DNA of 35,619 nt from Zoogloea sp. (GTDB lineage Bacteria > Pseudomonadota > Gammaproteobacteria > Burkholderiales > Rhodocyclaceae). Shown piece after piece: positions 23,186 through 31,333 of this stretch. The notes under the pieces are model-generated. The model ran no database searches. It was not told the DNA's origin and worked only from the letters and a program-made list of their open reading frames with translations. How positions within the stretch are numbered: position 1 is the stretch's first letter; each line of letters starts with the position of its first letter. A program made the translations under genes and the position numbers. The stretch spans positions 1 to 35,619 of the forward strand of contig JAEUNU010000103.1 in the NCBI GenBank assembly GCA_016789125.1. The letters run 5' to 3'.

Positions 23186-24367
23186 TTAGGCCCTGACGCG
23201 GCGAGGGATCCAGCCCCAGGCCACCGCAGCCACCGCCACGCTCCAGCCGCCCACCCCCAGCACCATCGGCAGCGCCGTGCCGTCCATCAGGGCGCCCACC
23301 AGGCTGCCCGAGGCAAAGGCGAACAGCATCATCAGGCAGCCCGACAGCGCCGACGCCGCGCCGGCCACCCTGGGGAAAGGCGCAATGGCGCCGCTCTGCC
23401 CGCAGGGCTGGTTGATGCCGTGGCCGACATTGAAGATGCAGGCCGGGACCAAAATCGCCCACACGTTGCTCACCCCGGCCAGCGCCAGCCCGGCCATCAG
23501 CGTGCCGCCACACAGGCTGAACGCACCTCCCATCCGCAGTGCGTACGCCACCCCGCCACGCAGGATCAGGTAGCGGCACAGCACCGTGCCCTTGATGTAG
23601 AAGATCATCATCACCAGCAGCACCACGCCGTAGTAGCGCGGCGCGATGCCCAGGATGCGGATGAAGACGTAGGACGAAGCCGACAGAAAGCAGAACAGCC
23701 CGCCAAACGAGCAGGCGCTGAGCAGCGCGAAGGCCCAGAAATCGCCGCTGCCGAGGATGCCGCCGGCCGTGCGCGCCAGCACCCGCGGGCGCAGGGCGTC
23801 GGCGTCGCGCAGCGGCAGGGTCTCCTCGAAATAGCGGGCCACCACGAACAGGATGATCGCGCCCAGCACCACCAGCATGAACAGCGTGGCGCGCCAGCCC
23901 AGCGCCTCGGCGATCAGCCCGCCGGCGAGGGGCCCCAGGCAGGCGCTGAAGCCCAGGCCGGTGAGGCCCTTGCTCATCGCCCGGGCGCCCTCGGTGGGCG
24001 AGAAGTAGTCGCGCACGATGGCGCGGGCGCACACCGTGCCGGCGCCCATGCACGCCCCCTGCAGCGCACGCCACACCACCAGCGCCTCGATGCTGCCGGC
24101 CAGGGCGCTGCCGAGCGCCGCCGCCACATAGCCCGCCAGCCCCGCCAGCAGCACCGGGCGCCGCCCGAAACGGTCCGACAGCGGCCCCCACACGAGCTGC
24201 GACGCGCCGAAGGCCAGCAGCATCGCGGTGAGGCTGAGCTGGGCGCGGGGCAGCGTGGTGCCCAGGCTGTCGGTGAGGGCGGGCAGCGCCGGCAGGTAGA
24301 GGTCTGAGGTGAGCGGCTGCATGCCGAGCAGCAGCGACAGGATCAGGATGACCAGGGGTGGCGTCAT
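23186..24367 (-). CDS. Bcr/CflA-family multidrug efflux transporter (MFS)
   Basis: A 393-residue inner-membrane protein with about twelve hydrophobic spans. The Bcr/CflA hallmark SDLYLPALPAL (21-31) is followed by the MFS loop motif GPLSDRFGRR (61-70) between helices 2 and 3. Members are proton-driven antiporters exporting drugs such as bicyclomycin or chloramphenicol, or small metabolites. The actual substrate cannot be read from sequence. It is transcribed alone on the minus strand, toward the trmB group. Confidence 0.92.
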   Translation of the reverse strand: MTPPLVILILSLLLGMQPLTSDLYLPALPALTDSLGTTLPRAQLSLTAMLLAFGASQLVWGPLSDRFGRRPVLLAGLAGYVAAALGSALAGSIEALVVWRALQGACMGAGTVCARAIVRDYFSPTEGARAMSKGLTGLGFSACLGPLAGGLIAEALGWRATLFMLVVLGAIILFVVARYFEETLPLRDADALRPRVLARTAGGILGSGDFWAFALLSACSFGGLFCFLSASSYVFIRILGIAPRYYGVVLLVMMIFYIKGTVLCRYLILRGGVAYALRMGGAFSLCGGTLMAGLALAGVSNVWAILVPACIFNVGHGINQPCGQSGAIAPFPRVAGAASALSGCLMMLFAFASGSLVGALMDGTALPMVLGVGGWSVAVAAVAWGWIPRRVRA

Positions 24368-24443
24368 GGGCAGGGCAAAAGGGTGAATCCGGGGCCGCGC
24401 ATGAGGCGCGCCCCATCAAGACAGGCCGGCAGCAGGCCCGGCC

Positions 24444-25451
24444 TTACTCGTCCAGCAGCAGCTGGCGCAGCTTGTCGGGGATGTTGGAGAGCACCAGGGT
24501 GTTGCTCTCCTTGTCGTAGTGCACGCTGCCGCCGCGCAGGCTGCTGCGCTCGAACTCCAGCTTCCAGTCGGCCGCGCTGGCCTTGAAGCGGATCAGCGGG
24601 CGCAGCGCGCGCTTGTCGGGCACGAAGCCGGTGGCCAGCTCGAGGGCCTCGTTCTGCAGGGTTTCGGCGAGGCGGGCCGGGGCGTCGGGGAAGATCTGCG
24701 CGGCCACCGCCTGCAGGCTGAGGGGGTCACCCCGCTCGCCCATCTCTTCGAGCACCAGGTGGGCGCGCTCCATCAGCTCGTCCCGCTGGGGCGCCTCGAG
24801 CTGCTGGGTGTCGGCGAAGTGGCCGATGGTCTCGACGAGCTTCTTGGTCTCCTTGAGGGCGATCACCACGTCGGTGCAGCCCAGGAAGCGCTTGAACCAG
24901 CCGGCCACGTCACCGCGGCCCTTGAGGAAGCTGATGTAGCGCTCGGCGCCGGCCTGCCAGGCGCTGATGTCGATGCGCCCGGCCACCTGCAGCCCGGCCA
25001 TATCGAGGTGCGGGCTGTCGTGGATGCTGAGCCCGTCGCCGATCACCGTGCCCAGGGTCTCCTGCAGCAGGGCCACGTACAGGCAGTCGGCGCCGAACAC
25101 GGTGGCGCGGGCGAACAGCACGTAGCCGCCCTCCTCCACCTTGTCCTCGTCGATGCGCTGCTGCAGGTGGCCGAGCATCTCACTGGACAGGCCGGCAAAG
25201 TCGAGGCTGCCCTCGATGGCGTGGGCGCGCACCCAGTGGGCCATCGGGAAGTTGCCCTCGTCCCGCTCGAAATGCCCGAAGCCCTTGCCCGGCCGCTCGG
25301 CCAGGTGACGGCACAGGCGCTCCATGAGGCGCACCGCGGCATCGTCGAGGGGGTTGGCCGCAGCCCGCAGCTCGACCCGCGACGGCCCACCCTCAACGGG
25401 GACCAGGCGGTGGATGACGAGGTTGGAGATGGCGTGGGTGGCCTGGCTCAT
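24444..25451 (-). CDS. Nucleoid-associated protein, YejK/NdpA family
   Basis: A 335-residue protein matching the 37-kDa nucleoid-associated family (NdpA/YejK): N-terminal ISNLVIHRLVPV, central SPHLDMAGLQVAGRIDIS, the block GCTDVVIALKETKKLV and a C-terminal segment with SSLRGGSVHYD. The E. coli protein sits on the nucleoid and binds DNA; its exact task is unclear. Length is normal for the family. It is a single gene with about 50 bp to the next minus-strand gene upstream. Confidence 0.93.
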   Translation of the reverse strand: MSQATHAISNLVIHRLVPVEGGPSRVELRAAANPLDDAAVRLMERLCRHLAERPGKGFGHFERDEGNFPMAHWVRAHAIEGSLDFAGLSSEMLGHLQQRIDEDKVEEGGYVLFARATVFGADCLYVALLQETLGTVIGDGLSIHDSPHLDMAGLQVAGRIDISAWQAGAERYISFLKGRGDVAGWFKRFLGCTDVVIALKETKKLVETIGHFADTQQLEAPQRDELMERAHLVLEEMGERGDPLSLQAVAAQIFPDAPARLAETLQNEALELATGFVPDKRALRPLIRFKASAADWKLEFERSSLRGGSVHYDKESNTLVLSNIPDKLRQLLLDE

Positions 25452-25499
25452 GGTGGTGCGTCCGGAAAATCGAAGGGAGCGATTTTCGCACGGCGGCCG

Positions 25500-25697
25500 T
25501 CAGAATCTCAGCGCCTTGCGCTTGCCCGGCAGCTGCGCCAGCTGGGCCCGGCGCAGCTGGCCGGGCGACAGGGGCTTGCCGGCCGGCGCCGGGCGGGCGG
25601 CGGCGAGCTCCGGCGGGATGTTGGCCCCCACGCCCCGCGGGCAGAAACCGGTGGTGGCGCAGGTGCAATTGACGCAGGGTTTGCGTTTATGGGTCAT
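25500..25697 (-). CDS. Small cysteine-motif protein
   Basis: A 65-residue basic protein with a cluster of cysteines at the N-terminus (C8, C11, C13, C19) and an Ala/Pro/Arg-rich remainder. The cysteines could bind zinc or a cluster. I place the start at ATG 25697, with a GAAGTGA sequence upstream, because the longer open frame to 25802 overlaps the end of the next gene. It is 10 bp downstream of the membrane-protein gene and is probably in one transcript with it. No family recognised. Confidence 0.6.
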   Translation of the reverse strand: MTHKRKPCVNCTCATTGFCPRGVGANIPPELAAARPAPAGKPLSPGQLRRAQLAQLPGKRKALRF

Positions 25698-25707
25698 CGG
25701 GTTCACT

Positions 25708-26961
25708 TCAGGGCTTGGCCCCGGCCTTGGGCGCGCGGGGCATGACAATTCGCCAGTCGGCATTCTTCCAGCGCGGGAAGACGCGGATGTAATCCTGCTC
25801 ACCCGCCTTCAGCCGGGCCAGCTCGGCCGCATAGGCGGGCCACTCCGGGTCGTAGTATTTGCGGGTCGAGACATAGGCCGGCAGCTTGACCGCCACCATG
25901 AGCAGCAACAGGGCCATCGCGAGGCGCCGGCCTTTGCGGGGTGCCACGTCGAGCTCGCGGAGGAGGATCAGCACCAGGACCATCGCCACCGGGTAGGCAT
26001 AGCGCGGCCCCCCGCCCATGCCGATGGAGAGCGCCGTAAACACCGCAGCAAGATAGACCGCAAGCAGGAGCAGGCGCCGCACCTGCCCGCCTTGCCGCAC
26101 GGCCGCCCACCAGAAGAGCAGCAGCGCCACACCGGCCGCGCCCTGCACCACTTCCTTGATCCAGCCGCCGCTCCACTGGGCATTGACCGGAAAGACCATC
26201 ACGTAGCCGAAGCCACGGGGGAAGTTGCCGAGATTGGCGAGCGAGAAACGGTTGGCGCCCGGGTCGCCCCCCGGATCGGCCAGATGCGCCACCCCCTGGA
26301 GCACCAGGCCGGCGAGCAGGATCACGCACCACAGCCAGGCCTTCGCCCCCCGGTGCCGCGCCCGCCAGGCCTGCAGCGCGAAGAACGGCAGCAGGACCGT
26401 CGCCGTGACCCCGGTGAGCACGGCCACCAGCAGCATTGCCGAGGCATACAACACGCGCCAGCCCCGCAGCTCGGCCTGGTCGCAAAGCAGCAGATAAACC
26501 CCGAACAGGCCCAGGTAGAACTGGGAGGTGATGCTGTTGAGCCAGATTTCCCCCGGGCTGAGGATCAGCGCAAAGAACAGCAGCGCGTAGGGTTTCCAGG
26601 GCTCGCGCCACAGATGGCCAGGCAGCACGAAAGGCGCTGCCAGGCAGGCCGCCATCATCAGCGCCGCGACCCCGGTGGTGACGTAGGGCAGATACTCGAG
26701 CCCGCCAAGGCCCATGCCCAGCTGCACGGCCAGCGTGGGCACCAGGGAGTAATACCCCAGATGCGGCTTGAACAACGCAGCCAGGGCACCACCGGCGTCC
26801 AGCCAGGCCTGGGCGTAGATGCCGCCCTCTTCGGCCCACACCCGCGGCGCTAGCAGATAGGCCGGCTCGCGCAGGACGACCAGGGCAATGAACAACAATC
26901 CGGCCACCCACCAGCGGGTGGTGGGTGGGGCATGGGATGGGAATGAACGGTTTGGAGTCAT
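25708..26961 (-). CDS. Polytopic membrane protein, possibly GT-C glycosyltransferase-like
   Basis: A 417-residue protein with about ten hydrophobic spans. After the first span the periplasmic loop RVWAEEGGIYAQAW carries adjacent acidic residues, as in GT-C type lipid-linked glycosyltransferases, and the C-terminus is a short soluble tail with aromatic and charged residues. The GT-C relation is a guess from topology and the acidic loop. The gene lies 3 bp after dgkA on the same strand, which suggests a link to lipid or envelope metabolism. Confidence 0.8.
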   Translation of the reverse strand: MTPNRSFPSHAPPTTRWWVAGLLFIALVVLREPAYLLAPRVWAEEGGIYAQAWLDAGGALAALFKPHLGYYSLVPTLAVQLGMGLGGLEYLPYVTTGVAALMMAACLAAPFVLPGHLWREPWKPYALLFFALILSPGEIWLNSITSQFYLGLFGVYLLLCDQAELRGWRVLYASAMLLVAVLTGVTATVLLPFFALQAWRARHRGAKAWLWCVILLAGLVLQGVAHLADPGGDPGANRFSLANLGNFPRGFGYVMVFPVNAQWSGGWIKEVVQGAAGVALLLFWWAAVRQGGQVRRLLLLAVYLAAVFTALSIGMGGGPRYAYPVAMVLVLILLRELDVAPRKGRRLAMALLLLMVAVKLPAYVSTRKYYDPEWPAYAAELARLKAGEQDYIRVFPRWKNADWRIVMPRAPKAGAKP

Positions 26962-26964
26962 CTG

Positions 26965-27336
26965 TCAGGCAAACAGCACCAGCGCCCACACGGCCGCGGC
27001 ATTGACCAGGGCGACGAAGACCGCCGCGCTGCCGATGTCCTTGGCACGCTTGGCCAGGTGATGCTGGTCGAGGGAGATCCGGTCGACGGCGGCTTCGAGG
27101 CCGGAGTTGATGAGTTCGACGACGATCACCAGCAGCACGCTGCCGATCATCAGCGCCTTGCCGGAGCCGCTGGCTGGCAGCCACAGGGCCAGCGGGATCA
27201 GCAGCGCGGCGAGGCGCAGCTCCTGGCGGAAGGCGTCTTCGTTGCGGTAGGCGGCAGCAAGGCCGGCCATCGAGTAAAAGAAGGCGTTGCGCAGGCGGGT
27301 CAGGCCGGTCTTGCCTTTGAAGGGGCTCTCGTTCAT
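26965..27336 (-). CDS. dgkA: Diacylglycerol kinase DgkA
   Basis: A 123-residue integral membrane kinase, the same size as the E. coli enzyme. Conserved pieces are the amphipathic RLRNAFFYSMAGL start, NEDAFRQE, the catalytic helix VELINSGLEAAVDR (73-86) and KRAKDIGSAAV. It phosphorylates diacylglycerol released by periplasmic glucan or lipopolysaccharide modification and returns it to phospholipid synthesis. I chose ATG 27336; the frame further upstream reaches back into the hydrolase gene. Confidence 0.95.
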   Translation of the reverse strand: MNESPFKGKTGLTRLRNAFFYSMAGLAAAYRNEDAFRQELRLAALLIPLALWLPASGSGKALMIGSVLLVIVVELINSGLEAAVDRISLDQHHLAKRAKDIGSAAVFVALVNAAAVWALVLFA

Positions 27337-27356
27337 GGGCGCGCAGCCTGGGCCCT

Positions 27357-28154
27357 TCAAATGACAGGGATGTGATCGAGGCCGGCCAGGAACTCGCACA
27401 CCAGCGCGGCAAAGGTGGCGGGCTCCTCGAAGGGGGCCAGGTGGCCGGCGTCGATCTCGCGGTACACCCCGGCCGGCAGGCGCTCGGCCATGCGGCGCAC
27501 CACCTGGGGCGTGGACACCTTGTCGTGGGTGCCGGCGATCACCAGGGCCGGCACCGCGATGCGCGCCAGCGCCGAGCGCTGATCGAAGCCGACCACGGCG
27601 CGCAGGGCGCGGCGGTAGCTGTCGGGCGGGATCTGCTCCATCAGGTTGACGGCGTCGTGCACCAGTTCGGCCTCGCCGCCGGGGCCGACCATGCCGGGGA
27701 TCAGGTCGATGGCCAGCTCGCGCATGCTGGCCCCCTCGTCGAGCGGGCCGAGGCGTTTGGCCAGGAAGGCCTGCTGCAGCGGCCCTGCGCTGGCGCCGAA
27801 GGCCGGCGTGCAGCAGGCCAGCACCAGGCCGGCAACGCGCTCCGGGTGCTCGGCGGCGGTCTGCAGCGCCACCATGCCGCCCATGCTGTGGCCGACCAGC
27901 ACCGCCCGCTCGAGGCCGGCCGCGTCGAGCAGCTCGGCCAGCGCGTCGGCGTAGGCGCCCATGCCTTCGGGCGTATCGGGCTCGAAGGGCTCGCTGGCGC
28001 CGTAGCCGGGCATGTCCCAGGCCAGGGTCCGCCAGCCGGGCAGCGCCAGCCGGGGCATGAGCTCGAGCGCGCCGGCCGCGCCGCCGCTGACCCCATGCAG
28101 GAAGACCAGCCCGCGCCCGCCCTCGCCGTTCTCGATCCAGTTGGGCGTGATCAT
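27357..28154 (-). CDS. Alpha/beta-fold hydrolase
   Basis: A 265-residue single-domain hydrolase. The nucleophile elbow GHSMGG gives S90, with D211 in AGTHDKVS and H238 in DAGHLAPF completing the triad. The oxyanion strand VFLHG is at 17-21. Such proteins hydrolyse esters, lactones or C-C bonds; the substrate cannot be named. It lies 28 bp downstream of the flavin reductase gene on the same strand, an arrangement seen in aromatic degradation clusters, so the two may be co-transcribed. Confidence 0.9.
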   Translation of the reverse strand: MITPNWIENGEGGRGLVFLHGVSGGAAGALELMPRLALPGWRTLAWDMPGYGASEPFEPDTPEGMGAYADALAELLDAAGLERAVLVGHSMGGMVALQTAAEHPERVAGLVLACCTPAFGASAGPLQQAFLAKRLGPLDEGASMRELAIDLIPGMVGPGGEAELVHDAVNLMEQIPPDSYRRALRAVVGFDQRSALARIAVPALVIAGTHDKVSTPQVVRRMAERLPAGVYREIDAGHLAPFEEPATFAALVCEFLAGLDHIPVI

Positions 28155-28182
28155 GGCCTGTGCCTCCGCCTGGCGGTTGAAA

Positions 28183-28677
28183 TCAATCTGCCAGCCGGCG
28201 GTAGGCCCCGCCCTGGAAGAGCAGCGGACGCTTGGCGGCGTCGCGCTCGAAGGCCAGCACCTCGCCGATGAAGACCACGTGGTCACCCCCCGGATGACGG
28301 GCAAACTGGCGGCACTGGAAGCTGGCACAGCAGCCGGGCAGGAGCGGCACGCCGCCCTCGCCCTCGGTGAAGGCGATGCCCGCGAACTTGTCTTCGCCGC
28401 GGCTGGCGAAGCGCTGGGAGATGTCCTGCTGGTCGTCGGCGAGCACGTTGATCGCGTACACTGCGGCGCTCTCGAAGATCGGCACGCTCGGCAGGTGGGC
28501 GGACAGGCTCCACACCACCAGTGGCGGCGTCAGCGAGACCGAGTTGAAGGAGCTCACCGTGAGGCCGACGGGCTCGCCGCCCGGGCCGCGGGCGGTGATC
28601 ACCGTCACGCCGGTGGGGAACATGCCCAGCGTGTCGCGAAAAGCCCGCGCCGCCGGGTCGTTTTTGGAAACAGTCAT
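28183..28677 (-). CDS. Flavin reductase domain protein (HpaC-like)
   Basis: A 164-residue FMN-binding split-barrel protein with the signature run from GVTVITA to LTVSSFNSVSLTPPLV (residues 23-54) and the family's C-terminal HVVFIGEV. Members reduce FMN or FAD with NAD(P)H, often for a monooxygenase. No monooxygenase gene is nearby. The very long open frame that continues upstream on this strand overlaps mutY antisense and is not taken as coding. The gene is divergent from mutY, with about 100 bp between the starts. Confidence 0.88.
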   Translation of the reverse strand: MTVSKNDPAARAFRDTLGMFPTGVTVITARGPGGEPVGLTVSSFNSVSLTPPLVVWSLSAHLPSVPIFESAAVYAINVLADDQQDISQRFASRGEDKFAGIAFTEGEGGVPLLPGCCASFQCRQFARHPGGDHVVFIGEVLAFERDAAKRPLLFQGGAYRRLAD

Positions 28678-28776
28678 GATGGGTGCAACGCGCCCGGCCG
28701 CAATGAAGGGCCGGGCATCTTGTTTGGGGCCGCAAATTATCGCCGCCCCGCCGCCCAGCGTCGAGAGGAAGCCGCT

Positions 28777-29832
28777 TTGAGCCCTGCCGTGCCCCGTTTT
28801 GCCGCCACCCTGATCGAATGGCAGCGCCACCACGGCCGCCACGACCTGCCCTGGCAGACCCGCGACGCCTACCGGGTGTGGCTGTCCGAGATCATGCTGC
28901 AGCAGACCCAGGTGGACACCGTGATCCCCTACTACGGGCGCTTCCTGGCCCGCTTCCCCGACCTGCCCAGCCTGGCCGCCGCGCCGGTGGAGGACGTGCT
29001 GGCGCTGTGGAGTGGCCTCGGCTACTACGCCCGCGCGCGCAACCTTCACAAGTGTGCCCGGGCGGTGATGGCGCAGCACGGCGGGGTCTTTCCGGCCGAT
29101 CCGGCGCAGCTCGCCGCGCTGCCCGGCATCGGCCGCTCGACGGCGGCGGCGATCAGCGCCTTCGCCTACGGCACCCGGGCGGCGATCCTCGACGGCAACG
29201 TCAAGCGGGTGCTGGCCCGGGCCTTCGGCATCGACGGCTTCCCCGGCAAGCGCGAGGTCGAGGAGACGATGTGGGCGCTGGCCGACAGCCTGCTGCCCGA
29301 GCGCGACGTGGACATCTACACCCAGGCCCAGATGGACCTCGGCGCCACCGTGTGCACCCGCGGCCGCCCCGCCTGCGGGCGCTGCCCGCTGGCCGACAGC
29401 TGCGTGGCACTGCGCGAGGGGCGGGTGGCCGAACTGCCCACCCCGCGCCCCAAAAAGGTGGTGCCGGAGCGCCGCGGCCGCTTTGCGGCGATCCTCGCCG
29501 GCGGCGCCGTGCTGCTCGAGCGCCGCCCACCGGCTGGCATCTGGGGCGGCCTGCAGAGCCTGCCCGAGCTGCCCGAGGACGCCGACGCCGCCGACTGGGT
29601 GGCCGCCCGCTACGGCCTGGCAGTGCAGCGGGTCGCACCGCTGCCGCCATTCCGCCATGTGTTCACCCACTTCGCGCTGGAGCTTCTGCCCGAAGCCGTC
29701 GAGGTGGCCCCGCCCACCGCCGGCGCCGCTGAGCCGGGTGTGGCCTGGCATCCGCTGGACCGGCTGACCGACGCCGCGCTGCCGGCACCGATCCGCAAGC
29801 TGCTGGAAGGGCTCGTGCAGGGGCGGCTGTAG
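28777..29832 (+). CDS. mutY: Adenine DNA glycosylase MutY
   Basis: A 351-residue base-excision enzyme that removes adenine mispaired with 8-oxoguanine. Catalytic E38 lies in SEIMLQQTQ, the helix-hairpin-helix is LPGIGRSTAAAI (115-126) and D139 is in ILDGNVKR. The 4Fe-4S cysteines are C193, C200, C203 and C209 with exact C-x6-C-x2-C-x5-C spacing. A C-terminal MutT-like domain (about 230-345) recognises 8-oxoguanine. The start is probably TTG 28777, because AGAGGAA lies at the right distance; GTG 28789 is the alternative. Confidence 0.96.
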   Translation: MSPAVPRFAATLIEWQRHHGRHDLPWQTRDAYRVWLSEIMLQQTQVDTVIPYYGRFLARFPDLPSLAAAPVEDVLALWSGLGYYARARNLHKCARAVMAQHGGVFPADPAQLAALPGIGRSTAAAISAFAYGTRAAILDGNVKRVLARAFGIDGFPGKREVEETMWALADSLLPERDVDIYTQAQMDLGATVCTRGRPACGRCPLADSCVALREGRVAELPTPRPKKVVPERRGRFAAILAGGAVLLERRPPAGIWGGLQSLPELPEDADAADWVAARYGLAVQRVAPLPPFRHVFTHFALELLPEAVEVAPPTAGAAEPGVAWHPLDRLTDAALPAPIRKLLEGLVQGRL

Positions 29833-29951
29833 GGGGCCGGCCCCGCGGAAAATCCGGTTCGCTGGTGGAGACCGGAAAACAGGCCGGGCGCTGCGCGCAA
29901 TCACCCGGCGAGCGCGTGGCGTCCACCCGCCGCAGCCGGCAGGCGCACCGG

Positions 29952-30557
29952 CTAGCCCTGCAGCAGATTGTGCTGCTTCAGATACTGGTGAATGATCTCC
30001 AGCCGCGACAGCGTGTCGTCGAGCTCCAGCAGGCGCTGGCGGGCGAGGCTGGGGATGGGCAGGATCTCGGCCAGGCGGTAGCCGACCCAGGTGGCGTCGT
30101 CGAAGCGGTGGGGCTCGGGAAACGAGGCGGTACCGGTGTCGGCGATGATCGCCTCGAGCAGCGGCAGCGCGCCCCTCAGGGCCTCGGGCACCGGCTGGGA
30201 CGCCGGCTCGGGGAGCGGCACCACGCGGGCCGTCTGCAGGCGGTCGCGCTGAAGCGTGCGCTCGACGATGCGGAAGCGCTCGCCGCCCAGCGTCTTGATG
30301 AAGAGCAGGCCGGGCTGGGACATGTCCCAGTCGACGATGCGGGCGATGGTGCCGAGCCCGTGGGGCACGGCCGGCTCGCCGACCTCGCCGCCCTCGCTGA
30401 TCAGGCACACCCCGAAGGGCGAGTTGCTGCGCATGCAGCGGGCCGCCATGTCGAGGTAGCGCGCCTCGAAGAGCTTGAGCGGCAGCACCCCGCCGGGAAA
30501 CAGCACGGTGCCCAGCGGGAAGATGGGGATCTCGACGGCGTCGATGGCATGGCTCAT
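29952..30557 (-). CDS. LON substrate-binding domain protein
   Basis: A 201-residue protein made of the PUA-like domain found at the N-terminus of Lon protease: IPIFPLGTVLFPGGVLPLKLFEARY and the following GVCLI, GTIARI and GERFRI strands. No ATPase or protease domain is present. Stand-alone forms are common in proteobacteria, but their role is not settled. It directly follows ubiX (four bases between) and converges on mutY. Confidence 0.92.
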   Translation of the reverse strand: MSHAIDAVEIPIFPLGTVLFPGGVLPLKLFEARYLDMAARCMRSNSPFGVCLISEGGEVGEPAVPHGLGTIARIVDWDMSQPGLLFIKTLGGERFRIVERTLQRDRLQTARVVPLPEPASQPVPEALRGALPLLEAIIADTGTASFPEPHRFDDATWVGYRLAEILPIPSLARQRLLELDDTLSRLEIIHQYLKQHNLLQG

Positions 30558-30561
30558 GGCC

Positions 30562-31206
30562 TTACTCCTCGTAGTGCTTGCGGCTCGCCTCTTCTCCCCA
30601 GCGCGGCATCAGGGCGTGGGCCACGCCGAGCTGGTCGAGGATGCGGGCCACGACGAAATCGACCAGCTCGCCCACGCTCTGCGGGTGGTGGTAGAAGCCC
30701 GGGTTGGCCGGCAGGATCACCACGCCCATCCGCGCCAGGCGCAGCATGTTCTCGAGATGCAGCACCGAAAAAGGCGTTTCGCGGGGCACGATGACGAGCT
30801 TGCGCCCCTCCTTGATCGCCACGTCGGCGGCGCGCTCGATGAGGGTGCTGGCCAGCCCGGCGGCGATCGCCGCGAGCGAGCCCATCGAGCACGGGCACAC
30901 CACCATCGCATCGGGCGGGTTGGAGCCGGAGGCCGGCGGGGCGAACCATTCCTCGCGCCCGAACACCCGCAGCTGCCCCGGCGCCGCGCCGAAGCGGGCG
31001 CTCAGCTGGGCCTCCACATCAAAGGGGCGGGCCGGCAGGGAGAGGTCCATCTCCTGGCGGGCGACGATCTGCGCCACCTGGGAATACAGCAGCCACACCC
31101 GGCAGCCGGCGGCCAGCAGGCATTCCACGAGGCGCAGCCCATAGGGCATGCCCGACGCGCCGGTGAGGGCGACGGCGATGGTCTTGGTGTCGGAAGAAGC
31201 AGTCAT
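30562..31206 (-). CDS. ubiX: Flavin prenyltransferase UbiX
   Basis: A 214-residue flavoprotein that prenylates FMN to make the cofactor of UbiD-type decarboxylases, needed in ubiquinone synthesis. Motifs are GASGMPYG (16-23), CPCSMGSLA (104-112) and PRETPFS (141-147), with the C-terminal helix around GFYHHPQS. Length is normal. The gene is followed after four bases by the LON-domain gene. The partner UbiD is not in the window. Confidence 0.96.
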   Translation of the reverse strand: MTASSDTKTIAVALTGASGMPYGLRLVECLLAAGCRVWLLYSQVAQIVARQEMDLSLPARPFDVEAQLSARFGAAPGQLRVFGREEWFAPPASGSNPPDAMVVCPCSMGSLAAIAAGLASTLIERAADVAIKEGRKLVIVPRETPFSVLHLENMLRLARMGVVILPANPGFYHHPQSVGELVDFVVARILDQLGVAHALMPRWGEEASRKHYEE

Positions 31207-31237
31207 CGCGGGAAACCCTGGTTGTCAAGAAATGCGA

Positions 31238-31327
31238 CGTGTAGGTGCGGCTTCAGCCGCACTTTGCCGGTAAAACCGGGGTAGATCCTTCATTCAAGCT
31301 CCGCGTGCGGCTGAAGCCGCACCTACG
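31238..31327. repeat. REP-like inverted-repeat doublet 2
   Basis: A 22-bp unit at 31241-31262 (GTAGGTGCGGCTTCAGCCGC...) has an exact inverted copy at 31305-31326, and each unit is itself palindromic. The spacer holds GGTAAAACCGGGG and ATTCAAGCTCCG, as at 22048-22136. It lies between ubiX and the symporter gene. Confidence 0.78.
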
Positions 31328-31333
31328 CCCCCC

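Noticed and set aside
25324-26853. A 509-codon plus-strand open frame
   Set aside because: Antisense to ndpA and the membrane-protein gene; composition rich in His, Arg, Gln and Gly typical of shadows.
28183-30408. A 741-codon open frame on the minus strand
   Set aside because: Only its last 164 codons (flavin reductase) are real. The rest runs antisense to mutY and over the LON-domain gene and has no domain of its own; it is a high-GC shadow.
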